Part shown: positions 10,201-18,552 of the stretch, one piece after another | Layout of the letters: the number at the start of each line of letters is the position of its first letter | Numbering within the stretch: position 1 is the first letter of the stretch | Origin: Chlamydiales bacterium | Lineage (GTDB): Bacteria; Chlamydiota; Chlamydiia; Chlamydiales; Rhabdochlamydiaceae | Length of the DNA stretch: 64,000 nt | Reading direction: 5' to 3' | Assembly: GCA_016185065.1 (NCBI GenBank) | Contig: JACPOL010000008.1 | Coordinates: forward strand, 434,001 to 498,000 | The notes under the pieces: generated by a model | Databases searched by the model: none | Told to the model about the DNA's origin: nothing | The model's input: only the letters and a program-made list of their open reading frames with translations | Translations under genes and position numbers: made by a program

Positions 10201-12940
10201 GGTAAACGCGAAGATCCCGCGAGAGAAGATCACCCTCTGCACCGGCCCATCCGGATCTGGAAAGAGCTCCTTTGCATTTGAGACCGTCTACGCAGAGGGT
10301 CAGAGGCGCTACGTAGAATCTCTCTCTACCTTCTCCAGGCAGTTTGTCAGCCAGATGCCCAAGCCGAAGGTGGATAACATCGAGGGGCTCTCTCCTGCGA
10401 TTGCAATCGAACAGTCTGGCCATGGCAAAAACCCGCGCAGCACCGTCGGCACCATGACCGAGGTCTACGACTACCTCCGTCTCCTCTTTGCGCATCTCGG
10501 AACCCCCTACAGCCCAGAGACGGGCAAAGAGATTCGGTCGATCTCCAAAGAGTATGTCACAGAGAAGCTGTTAAAGCTTCCCGCAGGAACTGCCTTCAGA
10601 CTCCTCGCACCCATCAAACAGCGCAAGAACGAGTCGTGGGAGGCGCTGCAGGCCCGGTTGCTCTCCTCCGGCTATCTGCGCGTCCGCCTCAACAACACCT
10701 ACTACGAGCTCGACGAGAATATCCCCTTCGACAAGCACCGAAAAAACAGCATCGAGCTGGTCATCGACAGGTTAAAAACAGCAGATTCGATCCGCGGGCG
10801 CCTTCTAGAAGCAATTGAAAAGGCAGCCTCTCTCTCCGGCGGTATCATCGTTGCAGCACTCGATAGCGAAGATCTCTTCTTCAACCTCTCCTTTGCAGAT
10901 GTCTCGACGGGAAAGTCCTATCCGCCCATCACTCCTCACACCTTCTCGTTTAACACCGATGCGGGCATGTGTTTAGACTGCCTCGGCCTCGGCGTGCAGT
11001 ATGGCGCAGACCTCATGCGCTACAAAGAGTTTGCAAAACTCACCCCTCTCGGCCTCGCCTACCTGCTCTGGAAAGATTATGCAACTGACGAAGCCATCGA
11101 TCTCTTCCGCGCTTTCTTGAAAGAGGAGAAGATCGACGCGAGAAAACGCCTCGACGAGCAACCCTCCGATAAGCTTCAGATCCTCCTCTCCGGATCTGAA
11201 AAAGAGATCCGCCTCGAAAGAAAAGGGCCCCTCTTCCGCTGGCGCGGAATCAGCCCCGTCTTTGCAAAGGCCGCGAAGTCGGCTGCACGCGCCGTCCGCG
11301 AAGAGATCGCCCCCCTGCTCGATCAATCCCCCTGCCACTCTTGCAAAGGCAGCCGCTTAAATCCGCTTGCGCGCAATGTGCGCATCGGAAAACTCTCGAT
11401 TGCAGACCTCTGCAACCTCCCCATTGAAAGCGCGGAGAGCTTCATCTCTGAGATCACCCTAACTGACAAAGCGAGAAACTTCCTTGAAGAGCCATTAAGA
11501 CAAATTGGCAAGCGCCTCCACTTCCTCAAGACGATCGGCCTCGGCTACCTCTCGCTCGATCGCACAGCGCCCACGCTTAGCGGCGGCGAAGAGCAGCGCA
11601 TCCGCCTTAGCCGGCAACTGGGAAGCGGCCTCACAGGCTGCATCTATGTTCTCGATGAGCCGACAGTCGGCCTGCATCCTCACGACAATGAAAAACTCAA
11701 CTCGGCACTCATCCAGCTGCGCGACCTCGGTAACACCCTTATCCTCGTCGAACACGATCCGATGACCATGGCGATCGCCGATGAGATCCTCGACTTTGGC
11801 CCTGGCGCTGGAAAAGAGGGAGGCGAGATCATCGCTCAAGGGACTCTCAAGCAGATCAAGGCCGATCCCCGTTCGCTCACTGGTGCCTACCTCAGCGGCA
11901 GAAAGAAGATCGCCATTCCAGAAAAGCGGCGCAAGCCAAAGAGGTGGATCTCGATCGAGAATGCATCTCTTCACAACCTGCACAACGTAAGCGTAGAGAT
12001 CCCCGTTGGAATCTTCTCCTGCATTACCGGAGTCTCTGGCTCGGGGAAATCCACACTTATCGGCGACCTGCTCAGACCCGCCGCTTCGGAGGCCCTCTCT
12101 CAAAGAAAAGCCGAGGTCACGCTAGCACACGGAAAAGTAGAGGGACTCGACGCGTTTGAAAAGCTCGTCGTCCTCGATCAGAACCCCCTCGGCCAGACAA
12201 GCCGCGCAGACGTGAGCACCTACTCGGATCTCCTCACTCCCCTGCGCTACTTCTTCGCCGATCTACAACTAGCCAAGGCGCGCGGCCTACAGCCCAGACA
12301 CTTTAGCTTTAACCACAAGAAAGGGATGTGCACCTCCTGCTGGGGCCTCGGAACAAAGAGCATCCAGCTCCAGTTCCTTCCCCCCGTTAAAATCGTCTGC
12401 GACTCGTGCAATGGCTATCGCTTAAACCCCGTCAGCCTTCAAGTAACCTACCGCGGCAAGCAGCTGGGCGAGATCCTCAACATGACAGTGAGCGAGCTTA
12501 AGGCGTGGGAGATCCCCCTCACCAAAGTGAGCCGCCTCCTCGACCTTCTCATCTCCGTTGGACTCGGCTACCTCAAACTCAACCAGGAGGTCACCACCCT
12601 CTCTGGTGGCGAAGCTCAGCGTTTAAGGCTCAGCCGCGAGCTTGCCAAGCGCTCCTCCGGCAAGACCCTCTACCTTCTCGATGAGCCCACCACAGGCCTC
12701 CACAGCGACGATATCGCAAAACTCCTCCCCATCTTCCAGACCCTGGTCGATAAGGGAAATACGCTCATCGTGATCGAGCACAACCTCGATATCATCGCAA
12801 ATGCCGACTATCTCATCGAAATTGGCCCCGAAGCTGGCGAAAAAGGGGGCAAGATCGTCGCCACCTGCACTCCCGAAGAGCTGGCCACTAAAAAGAATTC
12901 TTTGACAGGCAGATACCTCGCTCAAAATATGTCTATCTGA
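7289..12940 (+). CDS. uvrA: Double-length excinuclease subunit UvrA
   Basis: About 1883 residues, twice the usual 940, made of two UvrA units in tandem. UvrA is the damage-recognition ATPase of nucleotide excision repair and loads UvrB. Four Walker A motifs are visible (GVSGSGKSS at 33-41, GVSGSGKSS in module 2, GPSGSGKSS opening the second half near residue 990, GVSGSGKST in module 4), together with LSGGEAQR three times and LSGGEEQR once. Each half has its zinc modules: CPTCMGLG with CPDCHG, CPHCGGMG with CIYCAG, CLDCLGLG with CHSCKG, CTSCWGLG with CDSCNG. The frame stays open from a TTG at 7253, but the conserved N-terminus begins at the ATG at 7289 (MQGREIVLKKVRVHNLKGVD), which I prefer; GGAG at 7271-7274 is rather far upstream. 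Chlamydiaceae also have a fused duplicated UvrA, so this is lineage-typical. Confidence 0.95.
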   Translation: MQGREIVLKKVRVHNLKGVDLTLEPYQLIIFTGVSGSGKSSLAFDTIYVEGQRRYIESLSAYARRHLADYPKPDAELIEGISPTIAIEQKTSGRNPRSTVGTITGIYDYLRVLFARVGTPHCPVSLEPVKPRSAKEIASEILALPKGTKLHIFSPYARGKKGEFKDDFAELLRHGFTRVRLDGRIVDLNEEISLDGKIAHDIDILIDRLVVDPSETGRLEEAIAQALEKGKGVMSVQNAETQEETLFSQLAFSPKSGLSYGPLSPQDFSFNHPSGMCPTCMGLGTHLEFKLDKIIDPEKSINEDCCSVASSYQTVRFGNIYDNLARLYSFKVNTPWKKLSEKAKNVFLYGSEQKWLRMRFVHPTKHTTWTDYVQWRGVLHEAKVRYLEAKSDTYRRNMEELMEETICPDCHGARIKPYPAATTIGKKRISELTSLSVEEVLTFFQKLSLTAEQKFIADELLKEIIKRLQFLYGVGLHYLTLERTAPTLSGGEAQRVRLASQIGSGLVGATYILDEPSIGLHPRDNLKLLASLKALRDKGNTVIVVEHDEETIREADHIVDVGPEAGERGGEIVSNGSFADLLKAPHSLTGAYLSGRRTIAIPKKRRTSTKKALVIEKATHHNLKSVTAEIPLGVFVAVTGVSGSGKSSLITDLLYPALSNKLLASTLPVGKHKKITGIEELDKVIAIDQSPIGRTPRSNPATYVKLFDEIRKLFSELPESQASGFGPGRFSFNVQEGSCPHCGGMGMTRIDMDFMEDEWVTCIYCAGRRFDEKTLSVLLRGKNIHDVLEMTVAEALDFFSALPAIRKKLETLNAVGLDYLKIGQPSPTLSGGEAQRIKLAKELSRPSNERTLYILDEPTTGLHFHDLNKLIGVLQALVDRGSSLLVIEHNMDLIKCADWIIDLGPEGGKEGGEIVATGTPEKIAKLKSPTGVALNQMLSASHAAVKKQKARAATSSPFILVEGASQNNLKSVNAKIPREKITLCTGPSGSGKSSFAFETVYAEGQRRYVESLSTFSRQFVSQMPKPKVDNIEGLSPAIAIEQSGHGKNPRSTVGTMTEVYDYLRLLFAHLGTPYSPETGKEIRSISKEYVTEKLLKLPAGTAFRLLAPIKQRKNESWEALQARLLSSGYLRVRLNNTYYELDENIPFDKHRKNSIELVIDRLKTADSIRGRLLEAIEKAASLSGGIIVAALDSEDLFFNLSFADVSTGKSYPPITPHTFSFNTDAGMCLDCLGLGVQYGADLMRYKEFAKLTPLGLAYLLWKDYATDEAIDLFRAFLKEEKIDARKRLDEQPSDKLQILLSGSEKEIRLERKGPLFRWRGISPVFAKAAKSAARAVREEIAPLLDQSPCHSCKGSRLNPLARNVRIGKLSIADLCNLPIESAESFISEITLTDKARNFLEEPLRQIGKRLHFLKTIGLGYLSLDRTAPTLSGGEEQRIRLSRQLGSGLTGCIYVLDEPTVGLHPHDNEKLNSALIQLRDLGNTLILVEHDPMTMAIADEILDFGPGAGKEGGEIIAQGTLKQIKADPRSLTGAYLSGRKKIAIPEKRRKPKRWISIENASLHNLHNVSVEIPVGIFSCITGVSGSGKSTLIGDLLRPAASEALSQRKAEVTLAHGKVEGLDAFEKLVVLDQNPLGQTSRADVSTYSDLLTPLRYFFADLQLAKARGLQPRHFSFNHKKGMCTSCWGLGTKSIQLQFLPPVKIVCDSCNGYRLNPVSLQVTYRGKQLGEILNMTVSELKAWEIPLTKVSRLLDLLISVGLGYLKLNQEVTTLSGGEAQRLRLSRELAKRSSGKTLYLLDEPTTGLHSDDIAKLLPIFQTLVDKGNTLIVIEHNLDIIANADYLIEIGPEAGEKGGKIVATCTPEELATKKNSLTGRYLAQNMSI

Positions 12941-13072
12941 CCCCGCTTTCTAACACGCATAAAAAACATTTTTATTTTAACTAAAAACACAATAAAAAAA
13001 TATCAATCACACGAATAAATATCTAATTATGTTAAAATTTAACGAGTTTTTAAATTAAACATAGGCAGATCC

Positions 13073-14836
13073 ATGGCATCAAGAGCAGCACTTGCAGAGA
13101 GAATTCCCCATGACACTCGCATCTCAATTTGCGAGTTTGCAGATTCTGACAGCCTTGTCGCGCTCAGCCAGGTTTCAAAAGCTTTCAATACCGCAACTCG
13201 CGAATTCATCCGCCTCTTATCTACAAAATTAGATCAGACCTGGAGCGCAGACTCCGATGAAGCGCGCTACACCGAGCTATTCGGAAGGCGTCCCCCAGCA
13301 GAGGTAATCCCTACTCTAGCCGCGGAGTGCAATGCACTTCATACAGCTGTAATTGGACCTGGGCCTCATCCTGGCACGTATCAACTGCGACATACAAACT
13401 GGCAGCGCTTTCTCTCAGCCTTTGGCGTACCTGATAGTAACGAACTTGTGAGCAAGCGTCTCGCAAATCTCTACTGTGCCATAAAAAAAAGGCTGAGTCA
13501 GGCTCCGCAGCAGCTATGGGTGCTTGAGCGAAATTGGCTAGGTGCGAAGCTAGTCGCAGATGGAGAGCTGGAGCTATATAATGATTCAACGGAAGAACAG
13601 CAGACTGTTAGAAGAAGGGCTATTGAGGAGGAGAGGATTCGCATTCTTATAAGCCTAAATGAAAATCTTCTCGACATCGAAACTCTCTATAGAGACTTCC
13701 AAAGTAGAGAAGCAGTAACTAGACGCTTTCAGATCACTATGAGAGCTGGTGGCAGCAATCTTACCCCTTTCATGATAGCTTTCAGAATCTCTGCGCAAAA
13801 GCACGGCTTCCTCAGCGCCTTTCAAAACTTCTGTAGAGATCCCATGAGGCTTTCAGTCCAAAAAATCATCACTCTTCAATTAAATATTCATATTCCTGTG
13901 GAAGATCGAGTAGAGGAGAATTTTATGGGGTTCTGCAGGGGGCTGGCCGCAAGAGGAGTCTCACTCGACATAACAAGAAGCAGCGGAGAGCTGCGCGCCC
14001 GCCTTGAAAATGCTGATGTGATCTCTGAGATTGCACGCATAAAACACTTTAGCTTTGAAAATATTTCCGGAGTTCTTCCAGAAGAACTTAACAAATTGAC
14101 AGGTGTTGAAGAGCTTTTAATTAACGCGACAGGCCCTGCTAGAGGGAATATCGTGTCTATGGATCTCCAAGAGTTTGCATTCCCTCAACTTAGAACCTTA
14201 ACTATTCGTGATGCTGGCCTCAGAAGCGTGCCGGATTTCGGACTTAGCGCACCACAGCTCTCAAGACTCGTTATCGATTATAGCTTTTTCCATAACGTCA
14301 AAAGAGGAGTGATTCGCGTGCTCCCGGATGATCTGGCAAGAAGAACTCAAGCGAGTAGCTTCTATGCATACTACCAGAATGCATGGAGCTACTCGTTGTG
14401 GTCTAGTAACTATAGATCCCACAACTCAGAGGCGTACATGAACCTCTCTTCTTGGGATCTTTCTGATATCCCCTTCTTCATCTGGTTTAGAGATAATTGC
14501 AATGTTCCACAGATCCCTATCCTTCAGCTGGGCAGGTCGCTACAAGAAGCCTCTTACCCTTTCATAGGAAACGTCGGCTATGTGGTTGAGGATCTGCTCG
14601 CTGGACGCTTCGCCGCTCTGATGAACAATCCCCTTGCGATCCCTTTGGCGTTATTCTTAACGGTGCCAGCGGCACTTCTCGGCGCTGCTTTAGCTGCTCT
14701 GAACGTCGCTATCTTCGGAGTAAACCTCTTTCTTAACTACGCCATTGAGCCGGTCGTCACCTACTTTAGAGATCAGCTCGGCTACAGCCGCATGGTCCAC
14801 ATCCGCGACTTCCCTGAACAAGGAGCAGCATTATGA
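13073..14836 (+). CDS. F-box-like/LRR protein with C-terminal membrane hairpin, array copy 1
   Basis: 587 residues; function unknown. Residues 17-46 (RISICEFADSDSLVALSQVS, then KAFNTATREFI) resemble the core of an F-box, the domain that binds Skp1 in eukaryotic ubiquitin ligases. A helical region follows to about residue 320, then an LRR-like stretch (LTGVEELLI, FPQLRTLTIRDAGLRSVP). The conserved LPDDLARRTQ block comes next, then DIPFFIWFRDNCNVP. A hydrophobic segment spans 521-555, long enough for two membrane helices. The tail NYAIEPVVTYFRDQLGYSRM... ends in FPEQGAAL. The C-terminal 80 residues are nearly identical among copies 1-4. The stop overlaps the ATG at 14833 (ATGA). The 131-bp upstream spacer is very AT-rich with no clear promoter. 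A secreted, membrane-anchored effector is inferred, not shown. Confidence 0.7.
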   Translation: MASRAALAERIPHDTRISICEFADSDSLVALSQVSKAFNTATREFIRLLSTKLDQTWSADSDEARYTELFGRRPPAEVIPTLAAECNALHTAVIGPGPHPGTYQLRHTNWQRFLSAFGVPDSNELVSKRLANLYCAIKKRLSQAPQQLWVLERNWLGAKLVADGELELYNDSTEEQQTVRRRAIEEERIRILISLNENLLDIETLYRDFQSREAVTRRFQITMRAGGSNLTPFMIAFRISAQKHGFLSAFQNFCRDPMRLSVQKIITLQLNIHIPVEDRVEENFMGFCRGLAARGVSLDITRSSGELRARLENADVISEIARIKHFSFENISGVLPEELNKLTGVEELLINATGPARGNIVSMDLQEFAFPQLRTLTIRDAGLRSVPDFGLSAPQLSRLVIDYSFFHNVKRGVIRVLPDDLARRTQASSFYAYYQNAWSYSLWSSNYRSHNSEAYMNLSSWDLSDIPFFIWFRDNCNVPQIPILQLGRSLQEASYPFIGNVGYVVEDLLAGRFAALMNNPLAIPLALFLTVPAALLGAALAALNVAIFGVNLFLNYAIEPVVTYFRDQLGYSRMVHIRDFPEQGAAL

Positions 14837-14867
14837 CATCAAGAGTAGAGTATGCAGAAAGCACTCC
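14833..14867 (+). pseudogene. Remnant 5' end of an array gene, cut off by a palindromic element
   Basis: The ATG at 14833 overlaps the stop of copy 1 and encodes MTSRVEYAESTP, the same opening as copy 3 (MTSRVEYATPQD). The palindromic element then begins and the similarity is lost. The frame stays open to 15045, but residues 13-70 are translated hairpin. This looks like the original coupled start of copy 2, or the stub of a lost paralogue, displaced by the insertion. Confidence 0.5.
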
Positions 14868-15015
14868 TTTCTTTGACGAACGAAGAGAGTCCCTGGAGTG
14901 CGGTGCTCTGCACCGCCTTGATTTTTCAATATCTCGTTGGCGATTCGTCTTTAGAAAAGCCAGGGCGGTGCAGAGCACCGCACTCCAGGGATTTCGCTCC
15001 GCTCAATCAAAGAAA
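14868..15015. mobile_element. Palindromic element, TGGAGTGCGG family, copy 1
   Basis: Perfect 27-nt arms at 14891-14917 and 14964-14990, tips CCCTGGAGTGCGG and CCGCACTCCAGGG, flank a 46-nt centre. The similarity continues imperfectly outward: TTTCTTTGACGAACGAAG on the left resembles the complement of the right flank, TTTCTTTGATTGAGCGGAG, giving an element of about 148 bp. It carries no gene. It sits at the junction of array copies 1 and 2 and has broken their ATGA overlap. A miniature non-autonomous element is the simplest reading; no target duplication is evident. Confidence 0.65.
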
Positions 15016-15049
15016 ATAAGATTTTTTCAACACGGTACCAAATAGAACT

Positions 15050-16834
15050 ATGGCATCAAGAACAGACTACGCACAGAGAACTCCTCAAGACGCCTACGTC
15101 GCAATCTGCGAATGGGCGGATTCTGACGGCCTTGTGGCGCTCAGCCGGGTTTCAAAAGCTTTCAACGCCGCAACGCGCGAAGTCATTCGCTATTTGTCGG
15201 ACGAGCTAAAGCAGGTAAGGGGCACGCTGATTTTCGAAGAGGCGTATGCGAAGAATGATTATCCTAAAGATCGTCCTATAGAAGAAGCTCTTACGACGTA
15301 TGTGAAGGCGTGCGATGCCCTACTAACAAAAGCCATAGGACGCCAGCCTCCAGGAAATCTTCCTGCCGGAGAAGAGTGGGTGGTTAGACTGAGGCAGCAG
15401 GTCCGCTTTATACATGTCTTTGGGGTGGTGCAACCCAGCAGAAGCGAAAACTTACGGCTCTTATTCTTCTTCTCGCGCTTTTTCAAGGATTTAAACGATC
15501 TTCAGCTGCCGGAACAAAATGCATGGGTTCATCAAGAAAATTGGCTACAAGCAAAACTTATTGCAAGTGGAGAAGCCGACTCTCATCCACTCTTAACTGC
15601 AGAAGAGCGAAGCGCAAGAGAAGCAGAAATCTCGGTTGACAGAACATTTATTTTGATGCTTCAAAGCGGGCGTCTTAAAACTGCTTGCAACACCTTTGAA
15701 ACTTTTTACTATATCCCAGAGCTTGTAACTAGGCGCTTTCATAAGACCATGCAAGAGGGTTCCACAGATTTAACTCCTTTCATGAGAGACCTAAAAGCCG
15801 ATGCGGAAAAAAGTTCCGCTGGCGCTGCTCGATTTAGAGCCTTCTGTGCTGATTCTCAGAGGCTATCGACGACAAAAATCAACCAGCTTGAAGAGTTCCT
15901 GCTTAACGACCCGCTTCACCGGGCGCGAGACTCGAATTTTCGCCAGCTCTGCATAGCTTTGCATTCGAAAGGAATTTTTACTGAGCAAGACGTGTCGGTG
16001 GTAATAGATCTTCTGCGTACAGCATTCGCACGACCAGACATCGCTGTTCGAATCGCTCAAGTTGAAGAGCTCTCTTTGTCTCAGATCACGGATATTCCTC
16101 CAGAGCTGAGCGCGTTAACTGGGCTTAAAAAACTTAGCATCTTTTTCAAAGACGGCACGAGGCTAGACAGATTAGATCTTAGAGCCTTTGCATTTACTCA
16201 ACTTACGCACCTACATATCAGCAAGGCTGGACTTAACGAGGTGCCGCTCATCTCCGAAAGCGCTACATCCCTCTCTAAAGTCACTATCTCTCAGCAAGAG
16301 CCCATCTACGTGCTTACCGATGATCTTGCAAGAAGAACTCAAGCAAACAGCCTTCTTGCATACTTCTATCAGGCCGTTGTCCACTCCGCATTTTGGGATC
16401 CTAACAATCAGATAGGCTTCGCTCCACTCAGATACATGGGTCTTGATTCTAGTCATCTTTCAGACCTCCCCTTCTTCATCTGGTTTAGAGATAACTGCAA
16501 CGTTCCACATATTCCCATCCTCGATTTGGGTATGTGGGCAAGGAATGCCTCTTACCCTTTCATCGGCGACGTCAGCACTATGCTTGAGAATCTATTCACC
16601 GGACGCTTCTACTCTCTGATGAACAATCCAGCTCTGATTCCTTGGGCGCTACTCTTAGCAGTACCAGCAGCGCTACTCGGCATTACTTTTATTGCTCTGA
16701 ACGTCGCTATCTTCGGAGTAAACCTCTTCCTCAACTACGCGATTGAGCCGATCGTCACCTACTTTAGAGATCAGCTCGGCTACAGCCGCATGGTCCACAT
16801 CCGCAACTTCCCTGAACAAGGAGCAGCATTATGA
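15050..16834 (+). CDS. F-box-like/LRR protein with C-terminal membrane hairpin, array copy 2
   Basis: 594 residues, same plan as copy 1. The F-box-like block is AYVAICEWADSDGLVALSRV followed by SKAFNAATREVI. An LRR-like stretch follows (LTGLKKLSI, FTQLTHLHISKAGLNEVPL), then LTDDLARRTQAN, DLPFFIWFRDNCNVPHIPIL, a C-terminal hydrophobic pair (WALLLAVPAALLG, ALNVAIFGVNLFLNYAI) and the tail FPEQGAAL. The start MASRTDYAQRTPQDAY is chosen because the paralogues begin MTSR or MASR. Unlike copies 3-5 it does not overlap the gene before it, because the palindromic element lies between; the upstream sequence has no good ribosome site. Its stop overlaps the start of copy 3. Confidence 0.7.
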   Translation: MASRTDYAQRTPQDAYVAICEWADSDGLVALSRVSKAFNAATREVIRYLSDELKQVRGTLIFEEAYAKNDYPKDRPIEEALTTYVKACDALLTKAIGRQPPGNLPAGEEWVVRLRQQVRFIHVFGVVQPSRSENLRLLFFFSRFFKDLNDLQLPEQNAWVHQENWLQAKLIASGEADSHPLLTAEERSAREAEISVDRTFILMLQSGRLKTACNTFETFYYIPELVTRRFHKTMQEGSTDLTPFMRDLKADAEKSSAGAARFRAFCADSQRLSTTKINQLEEFLLNDPLHRARDSNFRQLCIALHSKGIFTEQDVSVVIDLLRTAFARPDIAVRIAQVEELSLSQITDIPPELSALTGLKKLSIFFKDGTRLDRLDLRAFAFTQLTHLHISKAGLNEVPLISESATSLSKVTISQQEPIYVLTDDLARRTQANSLLAYFYQAVVHSAFWDPNNQIGFAPLRYMGLDSSHLSDLPFFIWFRDNCNVPHIPILDLGMWARNASYPFIGDVSTMLENLFTGRFYSLMNNPALIPWALLLAVPAALLGITFIALNVAIFGVNLFLNYAIEPIVTYFRDQLGYSRMVHIRNFPEQGAAL

Positions 16835-18552
16835 CATCAAGAGTAGAGTATGCAACTCCTCAAGACACCTACGTTAAAATCTGCGAGTGTGCGGGTTCTG
16901 ACGGCCTTGTCGCGCTCAGCCGGGTTTCAAAAGCTTTCAATGCTGCATCGCGCGAAGTCATTCGACTCCTGGGAACTAAGCTGGATCAGACCTGGGATAG
17001 AGAGGTCACTGAAGGAAGCTACAACGCTCAATTTTCAGAGGTGCTTAGGACCCAATTTAGAGGAGATTATGCGAGGATGATGAGGGGGCAAGTTGTTGAG
17101 TGCACCTATCTAATTGATAGCGCACTAGGGGCTAGTTATGGAGCTGTGCGCAGAGTGTTAAAGGAGCGATGGGAGCGCCTCATTGCACTTCCTCTCGTTG
17201 AGCAGGTGAATGCTCTTTCAAACAAGCGGCGTGCACTTTTTTTCTCAGAATTTAAAAGAGAGCTGGAGCGGTGCCAACTTCCAGCGACGCAGCAGTGGGC
17301 TATTGCTAGAAATCCTCTGGATGAATACTTAAGAACACATGGAGAGCAAGAGGCCTTCTTCGCTTTAACGCATAATCAAAGAAGAGACCGTAGTGCTGCG
17401 ATTGAAATCGAAAGGCTTGCAATTGTTACTCCTAAAACGGGGCTGATTGCTGCCTGCTCCCTTCTCTGCCACCAGTTCTATCTCAGAGAGATAGTGACAA
17501 GGCGCTTTGAATCTACGATGAGAGAAAATTCTACGGAGTTGGATCCCTTCATGAGAGATCTAAGAAGCTCTGCAAGTGAGACCAGTGTTGGGCTTCAAAG
17601 ATTTCAGGCCTTCCGCAGAGACCCCAAAAGCCTCTCTCTAGAGAAGATCACAGAGTTCGAAGAGTTTCTGCTTACTGATTTGGAACACAATGATCAGAGG
17701 CGTATTAATTTTTCTGAACTTCGAGATGCACTCAGCGCCCAACAGATTCCTTTTGACGCTCACGAATCCGATGAAAGCCTGCGCTCTTTGTTTGCCACCC
17801 CAGATCTCGCTTCTCAAATTGCGCAGATTGGGAGTCTTAGATTATTGCAGGAGCTATCTGGCATCCCTCTAGAGCTGCGCTTATGTAAAGGATTAAGGGA
17901 GCTGCAGATCATCTTCGAAGCGGGCTGCAACTTCACTAGCCTCGATTTTAGCGCATTCACTGAGCTCGCAACCTTAACCATCAGAAATGCTGGGCTCTCA
18001 CAGCTACCTCTCCTTCCAGAGAATGGAGAGACTCTCTCAAGAGTCGTTATCGATCAACCGGAGCCCATCCGCGTGCTTCCAGATGATCTGGCCAGAAGAA
18101 CGCAGGCGAATACTTTTAGGGCTTTTGCTCAAGACGCCTGGTTCCACATGCAAGTATGGAATCCGCAGGCACACAATAGCTACCGCATTTACAACTTGGG
18201 ATTTATGGATCTTCCACCTGCAAATCTCTCCGATATCCCCTTCTTCATCTGGTTTAGAGATAACTGCACCGCTCCCTACATCCCTATTCTCGACTATGTT
18301 AAGATGCTCGCCTCCCCTGCAAAAGCTCTCTATTACGCAGGTGACTACCATCTCCTCATTCCTGCGATTCTATTCACATTCCCTTTTGCTTTTCTTAGCC
18401 CGTTTTTTTTCGCAATCAACCTTGCGATCTTCGGAGTAAACCTCTTTCTTAACTACGCGATCGAGCCGATCGTCACCTATTTTAGAGATCAGCTCGGCTA
18501 CAGCCGCATGGTCCACATCCGCGACTTCCCTGAACAAGGAGCTCCATTATGA
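16831..18552 (+). CDS. F-box-like/LRR protein with C-terminal membrane hairpin, array copy 3
   Basis: 573 residues. The F-box-like block is TYVKICECAGSDGLVALSRV then SKAFNAASREVI. The helical middle contains LDPFMRDLRSSASE and FQAFRRDPKSLSLEKITEFE, which are nearly shared with copy 4. LRR-like turns (LCKGLRELQIIF, LATLTIRNAGLSQLPLL) precede VLPDDLARRTQAN and DIPFFIWFRDNCTAPYIPIL. The hydrophobic pair differs in sequence from copies 1 and 2 (LLIPAILFTFPFAFLSPFF), while the terminal tail is conserved (FRDQLGYSRMVHIRDFPEQGAPL). Overlaps both neighbours by 4 nt, so translation is probably coupled. Function unknown. Confidence 0.7.
   Translation: MTSRVEYATPQDTYVKICECAGSDGLVALSRVSKAFNAASREVIRLLGTKLDQTWDREVTEGSYNAQFSEVLRTQFRGDYARMMRGQVVECTYLIDSALGASYGAVRRVLKERWERLIALPLVEQVNALSNKRRALFFSEFKRELERCQLPATQQWAIARNPLDEYLRTHGEQEAFFALTHNQRRDRSAAIEIERLAIVTPKTGLIAACSLLCHQFYLREIVTRRFESTMRENSTELDPFMRDLRSSASETSVGLQRFQAFRRDPKSLSLEKITEFEEFLLTDLEHNDQRRINFSELRDALSAQQIPFDAHESDESLRSLFATPDLASQIAQIGSLRLLQELSGIPLELRLCKGLRELQIIFEAGCNFTSLDFSAFTELATLTIRNAGLSQLPLLPENGETLSRVVIDQPEPIRVLPDDLARRTQANTFRAFAQDAWFHMQVWNPQAHNSYRIYNLGFMDLPPANLSDIPFFIWFRDNCTAPYIPILDYVKMLASPAKALYYAGDYHLLIPAILFTFPFAFLSPFFFAINLAIFGVNLFLNYAIEPIVTYFRDQLGYSRMVHIRDFPEQGAPL

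Noticed and set aside
12941..13072. Promoter for the plus-strand array
   Set aside because: The spacer is so AT-rich that many -10-like words occur; no -35 partner at proper distance stands out.
14833..15045. 70-residue open frame as a functional gene
   Set aside because: Only the first 12 residues resemble a paralogue; the rest is translated palindrome.
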